Shown one piece after another: positions 1-5,190 of a DNA stretch of 5,190 bases (positions are counted from its first letter, which is position 1; each line of letters opens with the position of its first letter). The stretch is from contig CAUJEQ010000200.1 of assembly GCA_963169135.1 (NCBI GenBank), positions 1-5,190 on the forward strand, given 5' to 3'. The DNA is from Chloroflexota bacterium. GTDB taxonomy: Bacteria > Chloroflexota > Dehalococcoidia > Tepidiformales > Tepidiformaceae. A program made the position numbers and the translations under genes. Below the pieces are notes generated by a model. The model was not told the origin of the DNA. It searched no databases and saw only the letters and a program-made list of their open reading frames with translations.

Positions 1-374
1 TCGAGGCGCTGCAGCAGGTGACGGACGCGAACGAGATCCTGCAGCTGCAGAAGGCGGTGAAGGAGATCTACGTTGATCCGTTGATCAAGCAGTACATCGT
101 GCAGCTGTCGAACGCGACCCGGGAACACGAGGCGGTGTACCTGGGGGCAAGTCCGCGCGGTTCGCTGGCGCTGTTCCGGACGGCACAGGCGAAGGCGCTG
201 CTCGAGGGGCGGGACTTCGTCACGCCCGACGACGTGAAGGAGCTGGCGCTGTTCACCCTGGCGCACCGGGTAATCGTGAGCCCGGGTGCGAAGGTGAAGG
301 GCATGACCCAGGCAGACGTGATTGCGCAGTGCCTGCAGCGAGTAGCTGTCCCGGGCGCGCGGGCGCGCGTCTAG
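1..374 (+). CDS. MoxR-family AAA+ ATPase, C-terminal part (5' end outside window)
   Basis: The reading frame is already open at base 3 and ends at TAG 372-374, leaving about 123 residues. They match the C-terminal lid domain of MoxR ATPases. An amphipathic helix region (EILQLQKAVKEIYVD) is followed by an ATREH segment and then the sensor-2 motif GASPRGSLAL (bases 144-173), whose Arg contacts the nucleotide. Next come the GRDFVTPDDVK and LAHRVI signatures. The Walker A and B motifs would lie upstream of the window. MoxR proteins are cytoplasmic hexameric ATPases thought to act as chaperones that remodel or insert partners, typically with VWA or DUF58 proteins. The next gene, 9 bp downstream, is such a DUF58 protein, which supports the assignment and a shared transcript. 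The precise substrate cannot be told from the sequence. Confidence 0.93.
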   Translation, partial: EALQQVTDANEILQLQKAVKEIYVDPLIKQYIVQLSNATREHEAVYLGASPRGSLALFRTAQAKALLEGRDFVTPDDVKELALFTLAHRVIVSPGAKVKGMTQADVIAQCLQRVAVPGARARV

Positions 375-383
375 GCAGCGGGA

Positions 384-1637
384 ATGATGAGGCAGGCGAT
401 ACGGTCACTGTTCAGCGCCGAGCGGCGGACGTTGACGCTTGTCCTGTTGATCCTGCTGACCTGCGTGTTCGTGGCATTCGGGACGGGCTTCTGGCTGCTG
501 TTCCGGCTGGTGTACATCATCGCGATGGCGATCCCGGCGGCGTGGCTGCTGGTGTGGTGGAACACGCGGGACATCGATGCCGAGGTGGACCGGAAGACGG
601 CCCGCGCCCAGGTCGGGCAAGAAGCCCAGGAGATCATCGAAGTACGGAACAAATCGTTCCTCCCGAAAGTCTGGCTGGAAGTGGAAGACCCGAGCGACCT
701 GCCGGGACACCGTTCGAAGCGAGTCGTGATCATTCCCCCGCGGCGGAGCCGGAACTGGGTGGTGAACACTCCTTTGCGGCGGCGCGGCCTCTTCGACTGG
801 GGACCGCTACGGCTGACCGCGGTTGACCCGTTCGGGCTGTTCCGCCGGGTCCGCGAGGTTGGGGGACAGCAGCAGATCCTGGTGTACCCCGCAGTGGTGG
901 ACCTGCCGCACTTCCAGGCGCCGCCGGCGAATCTCCCCGGCGAGGGGCGGTTCCGAAAGCGGACGCACTACATCACGCCGAACGCATCGGGAATCCGTGA
1001 GTACGCCCCCGGCGACGCGTTCAACCGCATTCACTGGCGGACCACCGCCCGCACGGGCGAGCTGATGGTGAAGACTTTCGAGCTGGACCCCGCAAGCGAC
1101 ATCTGGGTGATCCTGGACCTGGAGCGGCGGGTGAACGCGGGGCGGGAAGAAGAGAGCACCGAGGAGTACGGGGTGCGGATCGCGGCGAGCGTGGCTCGCC
1201 ATTATGTTGTGAATAACCGGCCGGTGGGCTTGATGGCTTTCGGGCGCGACCTGCGGGTGCTGGAGCCGGAACGCGGCCAACAGCAGCTCACGCGCATCCT
1301 CGAGACCCTGGCGATGGCGTATGCGGTCGGGGACGCGCCGCTGGGCAACCTCCTGATGGAAGAGCAGCGACGGTTCGGGCGGCACACCACGCTGGTGGTG
1401 ATCACTTCGGCGACGGATGATCACTGGCTGACTGCCATCCAGTCGCTGACGCAGCGCGGGGTGCGGGCAGCGGTGGTGCTGGTAGACCCATCGACGTTTG
1501 GAAGCGATCGGTCGCCGCTGCTGCTGTACGGGCAACTGACGGCGAGCGACATCATGACTTATGTTGTACGCAAAGGTGACGATCTGGGACTGGCACTGAG
1601 CCCCACCGCAACGGGAGCAGGCGCATGGCAAGCATAA
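384..1637 (+). CDS. DUF58 domain (VWA-like) membrane-anchored protein
   Basis: This 417-residue protein begins with a short basic stretch and two membrane helices (about residues 17-40 and 42-59), which predicts an N-in, C-in topology with a cytoplasmic body. A beta-rich region follows and contains RRRGLFDWGPL (132-142) and DPFGLFRR (148-155), both typical of this family. The DUF58 signature is IREYAPGDAFNRIHWR at about 204-219. The VWA-like fold then starts at IWVILDLERR (240-249), where a classical MIDAS would read DxSxS. Here it is D245-L-E-R-R, so metal binding of the standard kind is doubtful. DUF58 proteins are encoded next to MoxR ATPases and are presumed to be their adaptors, but the biochemical role is not established. 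The start is one of two adjacent ATGs (384 or 387), with only a weak AGG-like site upstream. The 3' end overlaps the next gene by 13 bp. Confidence 0.92.
   Translation: MMRQAIRSLFSAERRTLTLVLLILLTCVFVAFGTGFWLLFRLVYIIAMAIPAAWLLVWWNTRDIDAEVDRKTARAQVGQEAQEIIEVRNKSFLPKVWLEVEDPSDLPGHRSKRVVIIPPRRSRNWVVNTPLRRRGLFDWGPLRLTAVDPFGLFRRVREVGGQQQILVYPAVVDLPHFQAPPANLPGEGRFRKRTHYITPNASGIREYAPGDAFNRIHWRTTARTGELMVKTFELDPASDIWVILDLERRVNAGREEESTEEYGVRIAASVARHYVVNNRPVGLMAFGRDLRVLEPERGQQQLTRILETLAMAYAVGDAPLGNLLMEEQRRFGRHTTLVVITSATDDHWLTAIQSLTQRGVRAAVVLVDPSTFGSDRSPLLLYGQLTASDIMTYVVRKGDDLGLALSPTATGAGAWQA
1613..1617 (+). promoter_or_regulatory. Ribosome binding site for the TgpA-like gene
   Basis: GGGAG lies 7 bases before ATG 1625, inside the last codons of the DUF58 gene. 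It supports this start and the 13-bp overlap, and it suggests translational coupling between the two genes. Confidence 0.6.
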
Positions 1638-3925
1638 ACCCCCCGCTGGAACGTTCGGCTGGACGGCGCGTGGGCGTGGCGGCGTTGCAGGCGCCGCGGC
1701 TGGTGATGAGCTGGGAGGACTGGCTGACGTTCGCGGCGGCGGCGATCACGTTCATCAGCGTTGCCGTATCGCTCGAGCAGGCCAACTGGGTGGACGACAT
1801 GCCCGCGTTCGTGCCGACGACTATCGCAGGATTGCTCATCGGGATGGTGGCAGCGCGGATCAAGTTCTTCGCGGCAGCTATCCACCCTGTAGGACTCGCG
1901 TTGGGGCTGGTCGTGGTGGTGCTCGCGGCGCAGAGCTATGCGGACGGGGCGGGCCTGGGAGATCGCCTGATCGATTTCCGCATCCGCATGCAGGAGTGGT
2001 GGGCGGTGGTGCGGGCGGGCGACATCAGCAACGACAATCTGCCGTTCGTGACGCTGGTGCATGCGCTGATCTTCCTGGCGATGTACTTCGCGGCGTGGAG
2101 CCTGTACCGGTGGCAGAACGCCTGGCTGGCGGTGATCCCGAGCGGGGTGATCCTGCTCACGAATATCAGCTTCCTCTCGGGGCAGCCGAGTGGAGCGTTT
2201 GTGACGTTCCTGTTCGGTGCGATCGTGCTGATCGCGCGGCTGCACCTGCAGAAGAACCAGACGCAGTGGAAGCGTGAGGGGATCGAGTACCCGGACTTCA
2301 TCAGCGTGAGCGCGATCCAGCTGACGGTCGCTGTCGCGGCGGGCCTGATCATCGCGGCATGGTGGATGCCGCTTGGCAACCAGGCGAAGGCTGCCGAGAG
2401 CGTGTTTAACACCATCGCGAAGCCAATCACGAACCAGTCGGACTCGCTCGTGCGGTTGTTCCACAATATCGATTCTCGCAAGGGCGCTCAGCTCCATTCG
2501 TTCGGGAGCACGTTGCCAATCCAGGGCAAGGTATCGCTGGGGACAAAGGATCTCTTCGAGGTCCAGAGCCCCGAGGCCGGGCTGATCCGGGCCACGAGCT
2601 ACGACGTGTACACGGGGAATGGGTGGAAGCAGGGCAAGCGGGATACCCAGCGCGTGGACGCGGCCGCGACCGGAGTGGACGAACAGGAGGCGACCTACGA
2701 GTCGCGGGATGTGTCGATCCTGCGGGTGACGGTGCTGGACCCGGAGAGCACGTTGCTGACGCCGGGGTCGCCGATCGCGGCGAACATCGACACCACGATC
2801 GAGACACCGAAGGGGTTCAAGGGCGACATCGAGGAGATGCGCAGCCGGCGCGGGCTGAAAAAGGGCGATACGTACAACACGATCGGCACGCAGAGCCGGG
2901 CGACGCTGGTCCAGCTGCTGGAGGCGGGCACGGATTACCCGGACTGGGTGGCGGAGCGATATGTGCAGCTCCCCGAGGACCTGCCAGAGCGGGTGGCCAA
3001 CGAGGCCGCGCGGGTGATCGCCGAGGCAAACGCCGTAACACCGTATGAGAAAGCGAAGGCCCTGGAGGCGTACATCCGCACGTTCCCATACGACCTGGAG
3101 GTAGAGTCGCCGCCACCGGGGCGGGACGCGGTGGACTTCTTCTTGTTCGAGTTGAAGCGCGGGTATTTCGATTATCAGTCGACGGCGCTGGCCGTGATGC
3201 TGCGGACGCAGGGCATCCCCGCGAAAGTGACGGTCGGCTACGTGCTGGATCCTGGCACGGGTACCGAAACGACGTACACGGTCCGGAAGGACAACGCCTA
3301 CAGCTGGGTGGAGGTCTTCTTCCCGGGACTCGGATGGATCGATTTCAACCCCACGGCGGACCGGCCGGAAGGCGGAGTCGGCGGGCTCGGTTCCCTCGAC
3401 CTGATGCCGCAGGACGAGCCGTTCATATCGCCCGACCTGGGTGACCTGTTCGGCGACGGCCTGACCCCCGACGACATCCCAAGCCCGGTGACCGACGCGC
3501 TGGCTGAGACGCCGACGGTGAACGAGCCGTTCAACTGGATGATTGTGTGGGTGCTTGCGGGCATCCTGACGGTGGTCGCGGCGGCCGGGCTGACCGGGCG
3601 GGTAGCGTGGAACTGGGGCATGGGCGGGCTCGAAGGGCGCGCGCAGCTGTGGGCCAAGACCCAACGGCTGGCCGGGTGGGCCGGTCTTGGGAGCCGGCAG
3701 GCTGAAACGCCACGGGAGTGGTCGCGGCGAATGGGCCGCGCGATCGAGCAGGAACAGGCAGCGCTGACGCTCTCGGACGCCTACGAAGAGACGCGATACG
3801 GACGCCCGGACCTGCAGCGGATCGACGAGAAACAGGCGTCGGAGTCGTACCAGAGCCTGCGGGGTGCGCTGCTCGGGAAGCTGATGCGGCGCAAGCAGCG
3901 GCCGCCGCGTTCGAAGAAGGCGTGA
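1625..3925 (+). CDS. TgpA-type membrane protein with catalytically degenerate transglutaminase-like domain
   Basis: The 766-residue protein has the TgpA architecture. About seven membrane helices lie in the N-terminal part (near 34-50, 62-78, 82-103, 140-160, 165-181, 189-206 and 228-248). A large region predicted to be extracytoplasmic follows, with the TgpA-like YDVYTGNGW (326-334) and the transglutaminase-like core (about 470-580). Then come an acidic linker (581-637), one more helix (638-656) and a cytoplasmic DUF4129-like tail (TPREW at 695-699, YEETRYG at 720-726, basic C-terminus). In active relatives the triad lies in GYCxY, DAHAWVEV and FDPT. Here these read GYFDY, NAYSWVEV and FNPT, so Cys, His and Asp are replaced by Phe515, Tyr559 and Asn575. 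The protein contains no cysteine, and no histidine after residue 291. Surrounding core residues are well kept, so a non-catalytic binding or structural role at the cell envelope is inferred. Translation is probably coupled to the overlapping DUF58 gene. Confidence 0.9.
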   Translation: MASINPPLERSAGRRVGVAALQAPRLVMSWEDWLTFAAAAITFISVAVSLEQANWVDDMPAFVPTTIAGLLIGMVAARIKFFAAAIHPVGLALGLVVVVLAAQSYADGAGLGDRLIDFRIRMQEWWAVVRAGDISNDNLPFVTLVHALIFLAMYFAAWSLYRWQNAWLAVIPSGVILLTNISFLSGQPSGAFVTFLFGAIVLIARLHLQKNQTQWKREGIEYPDFISVSAIQLTVAVAAGLIIAAWWMPLGNQAKAAESVFNTIAKPITNQSDSLVRLFHNIDSRKGAQLHSFGSTLPIQGKVSLGTKDLFEVQSPEAGLIRATSYDVYTGNGWKQGKRDTQRVDAAATGVDEQEATYESRDVSILRVTVLDPESTLLTPGSPIAANIDTTIETPKGFKGDIEEMRSRRGLKKGDTYNTIGTQSRATLVQLLEAGTDYPDWVAERYVQLPEDLPERVANEAARVIAEANAVTPYEKAKALEAYIRTFPYDLEVESPPPGRDAVDFFLFELKRGYFDYQSTALAVMLRTQGIPAKVTVGYVLDPGTGTETTYTVRKDNAYSWVEVFFPGLGWIDFNPTADRPEGGVGGLGSLDLMPQDEPFISPDLGDLFGDGLTPDDIPSPVTDALAETPTVNEPFNWMIVWVLAGILTVVAAAGLTGRVAWNWGMGGLEGRAQLWAKTQRLAGWAGLGSRQAETPREWSRRMGRAIEQEQAALTLSDAYEETRYGRPDLQRIDEKQASESYQSLRGALLGKLMRRKQRPPRSKKA

Positions 3926-3932
3926 CCCCGGC

Positions 3933-3936
3933 AGGA
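3933..3936 (+). promoter_or_regulatory. Ribosome binding site favouring the TTG start of the alkyltransferase
   Basis: AGGA sits 8 bases before TTG 3945, a good spacing. The in-frame alternatives are GTG 3954, ATG 3957 and ATG 3981. The AAGG at 3951-3954 is only 2 bases from ATG 3957, and no clear site precedes ATG 3981. The TTG start is therefore preferred, though not certain. Confidence 0.45.
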
Positions 3937-3944
3937 TCCGCGCG

Positions 3945-4478
3945 TTGAGCAAGGTGATGACCACACTGCTGAGCCTGCACATGACGGAGACCCGGCTGGG
4001 CTGGGCGGGGGTGGCGCTCAGTCCCGTTGGAATCCGATACGCGACCCTGTTCCACCGGACCCGGGCATCGGCCGAAGGCGAACTGCGGGCATTCGGCGCC
4101 GCCGTCGATGACAACCCGGAGGGCGAACGGGCGTTGGACACGCTGAGGGCGTACGCCGATGGCGAGCCAGCGCCGATCGAAGAATTCCCGGTGGACCTTC
4201 CCGAGTGCTCACCGCTGCAGTGGAAGGTGTGGCTGGCGCTGCGCGAGATACCGCGGGGCGAGACCCGGAGCTACGGCTGGCTGGCACGCCACGTCGGGGA
4301 GGGGCAAGCGCCCCGCGCTGTGGGGGCGGCGGTTGGCGCGAATCCGATACCGTTGTGGCTGCCCTGTCACCGGGTGGTGGCCGCAAACGGGTCGTTGCAC
4401 GGTTTCGGCGGGGGCCTGGCGATGAAGCAGGAGCTGCTGGAGCTGGAGGGCGCCTTGCCCCGGCGGATGCTGGGCTGA
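3945..4478 (+). CDS. ogt: Methylated-DNA--protein-cysteine methyltransferase (O6-alkylguanine-DNA alkyltransferase)
   Basis: This 177-residue protein, close in length to E. coli Ogt, repairs O6-alkylguanine by irreversibly moving the alkyl group onto its own cysteine. The acceptor is Cys141 in the PCHRVV motif (140-145). Other family landmarks are present. SPLQWKVW (89-96) opens the C-terminal domain, and Tyr110 lies in SYGWLA. Arg124 in PRAVGAAVGANP is the expected finger that replaces the flipped base, and Asn133 lies in the Asn hinge. GFGGGLAMKQELLELEGA (153-170) carries the Glu of the active-site network. The N-terminal domain (about 15-85) is the usual poorly conserved part. It lacks Ada-type regulatory domains, so it is a stand-alone repair enzyme. 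It follows the TgpA-like gene by 19 bp with no visible promoter, so co-transcription is likely. A TTG start is assigned; ATG 3981 would shorten the protein by 12 residues. Confidence 0.94.
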   Translation: MSKVMTTLLSLHMTETRLGWAGVALSPVGIRYATLFHRTRASAEGELRAFGAAVDDNPEGERALDTLRAYADGEPAPIEEFPVDLPECSPLQWKVWLALREIPRGETRSYGWLARHVGEGQAPRAVGAAVGANPIPLWLPCHRVVAANGSLHGFGGGLAMKQELLELEGALPRRMLG

Positions 4479-4484
4479 GACGCG

Positions 4485-4513
4485 ACGAGGGAGCGCCGTT
4501 GGCGCCCCCTCGT
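4485..4513. terminator. Hairpin between convergent genes, probable bidirectional terminator
   Basis: The arm ACGAGGGAGCGCC (4485-4497) pairs with GGCGCCCCCTCGT (4501-4513) across a 3-base GTT loop, giving a 13-bp GC-rich stem with one mismatch (A4492 opposite C4506). It starts 7 bases after the alkyltransferase stop and lies 37 bases beyond the thiolase stop. There is no T-tract on either side, so it is not a textbook intrinsic terminator, but its position between two convergent stops supports that role. The rest of the 71-bp gap shows nothing else recognisable. Confidence 0.65.
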
Positions 4514-4549
4514 ACGGTTGGCAGGAATGCACGCGGTTCCCGGTCGCGG

Positions 4550-5190
4550 TTAGAGGCGCTCGATGATTGTGGCGGTACCCATGCCGCCGCCGGTGCACAT
4601 GGTGATGAGCGCGGTGGACTTGTTGCGGCGCTCGAGCTCGTCGAGAGCAGTCTGGATGAGCATGCCGCCAGTGGCTCCGATCGGGTGGCCGAGGGCAATC
4701 GCACCGCCGTTGACGTTCATGCGCTCGCCGTCGAGGCCCATTTCGCGCTGGTACTTCAGCACGACCGAGGCGAAGGCTTCGTTGACCTCGAAGAGGTCGA
4801 TGTCTTCCTTGCGCATGCCGGCCTTCTTGAGGGCGATCTGCGAGGCCGGGGCAGGGGCGGTCAGCATTATCACGGGCTCGGCGCCGGCGGTGGCGGTCTG
4901 GACGAGGCGGCCCCGGGGCCTCAGGCCGTGGGCTTTCGCGTATTCGGGCGAGGCCAGGACGAGCGCACTGGCGCCATCGACGACGCCGGACGAGTTGCCA
5001 GCGTGGTGGACATGGTTCACTTCGTTGACCTGGGGGTAGACGGCCTTGCAGATCTCGTCGTAGGTGCGGGTGTCGTTCGGGGGGACCATGATGCCCATCT
5101 TCGCGAACGAGGGATTCAGGCCGGCGAGGCTTTCGAGCGTGGTACCGGGCCGCGGGTGCTCGTCGTGGTCGAGGGCGAGCGTGCCATCAT
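4550..5190 (-). CDS. Thiolase (acetyl-CoA acetyltransferase family), C-terminal part (5' end outside window)
   Basis: The minus-strand frame is open from the right edge to a TAA at 4552-4550 and encodes the last 212 or so residues of a thiolase of usual length about 390. Reading from the edge, the fragment contains DEHPRPGTTLESLAGLNPSF, then NHVHHAGNSSGVVDGASAL. After that come NEAFA (Asn codon 4783-4781), GGAIALGHPIGATG with the catalytic His (codon 4687-4685), and CTGGGMG with the second catalytic Cys (codon 4597-4595). The nucleophilic Cys of the N-terminal half is outside the window. Thiolases condense or cleave acyl-CoA with CoA in fatty-acid or related degradation or in acetoacetyl-CoA formation. 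The NHVHxAGNSSG form and a longer stretch between the DEHPRP and GNSSG motifs resemble actinobacterial FadA5/FadA6-like thiolases more than biosynthetic PhaA. The direction of the reaction and the substrate cannot be settled here. It is transcribed towards the alkyltransferase and is a separate unit. Confidence 0.94.
   Translation of the reverse strand, partial: DGTLALDHDEHPRPGTTLESLAGLNPSFAKMGIMVPPNDTRTYDEICKAVYPQVNEVNHVHHAGNSSGVVDGASALVLASPEYAKAHGLRPRGRLVQTATAGAEPVIMLTAPAPASQIALKKAGMRKEDIDLFEVNEAFASVVLKYQREMGLDGERMNVNGGAIALGHPIGATGGMLIQTALDELERRNKSTALITMCTGGGMGTATIIERL

Noticed and set aside
329..826. A 165-codon plus-strand open frame bridging the MoxR and DUF58 genes.
   Set aside because: It overlaps two well-supported genes in another frame. 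Its composition (Gly, Ala, Arg, Pro) is typical of an off-frame shadow in GC-rich DNA.
807..1631. A 274-codon minus-strand open frame opposite the DUF58 gene.
   Set aside because: It has the same cause: antisense in register with a gene lacking TTA, CTA and TCA. The product is low-complexity and unrecognisable.
3161..3355. The possibility that the missing triad residues are sequencing errors.
   Set aside because: Three independent single-base errors exactly at the catalytic codons are very unlikely, and the absence of any cysteine in 766 residues fits a real, long-standing loss.
3926..3944. A promoter between the TgpA-like gene and the alkyltransferase gene.
   Set aside because: The gap is only 19 bp and no -10/-35-like pair is visible there. 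A promoter inside the upstream coding sequence cannot be excluded, but nothing supports one.
1559..4141. An 860-codon open frame on the minus strand opposite the TgpA-like gene.
   Set aside because: Its codons lie in exact register with the sense codons, so antisense stops could arise only from sense TTA, CTA or TCA, which this high-GC gene does not use. The translation is rich in Arg, Pro and His with no family motif, while the sense protein has clear domains.
4563..5039. A 158-codon plus-strand open frame opposite the thiolase.
   Set aside because: The minus-strand frame carries all thiolase C-terminal motifs. The plus-strand product shows no recognisable features.

Overview
This is an ordinary chromosomal stretch from a high-GC bacterium. 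Third codon positions are strongly G/C, and TTA, CTA and TCA codons are absent from long runs of the coding sequence. No mobile element, RNA gene, CRISPR array or phage-like gene is visible. The style of the proteins, especially the TgpA-type protein and the MoxR/DUF58 set, is reminiscent of Chloroflexota (Dehalococcoidia or Thermomicrobia-like lineages). That placement is an impression from family resemblance and not a proof.

Layout: four plus-strand genes run head to tail from the left edge. They are the C-terminal third of a MoxR-type AAA+ ATPase (1-374), a membrane-anchored DUF58 protein (384-1637), a TgpA-type membrane protein with a transglutaminase-like domain (1625-3925), and an O6-alkylguanine-DNA alkyltransferase of the Ogt/MGMT family (3945-4478). 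Spacings are 9 bp, a 13-bp overlap and 19 bp, so a single operon is likely, with its promoter upstream of the window. A fifth gene, the C-terminal half of a thiolase (4550-5190), converges on the minus strand. The 71-bp gap between the convergent genes holds a 13-bp-stem hairpin that probably serves as terminator.

The first three genes form the widespread MoxR-DUF58-TgpA module, thought to be a chaperone-like ATPase working with a VWA-like adaptor and a large membrane protein facing the outside. The alkyltransferase is a DNA-repair protein with no obvious functional link and is probably a passenger in the transcript.

The most notable observation is that the transglutaminase-like domain has lost all three catalytic residues (Cys to Phe515, His to Tyr559, Asp to Asn575). 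The whole 766-residue protein has no cysteine, and it has no histidine after residue 291. It is well conserved around those sites, so it looks like a maintained pseudoenzyme and not a decaying gene. The DUF58 partner also lacks a canonical metal-binding DxSxS motif, so this module may work as a binding or scaffolding system without enzymatic chemistry outside the ATPase.
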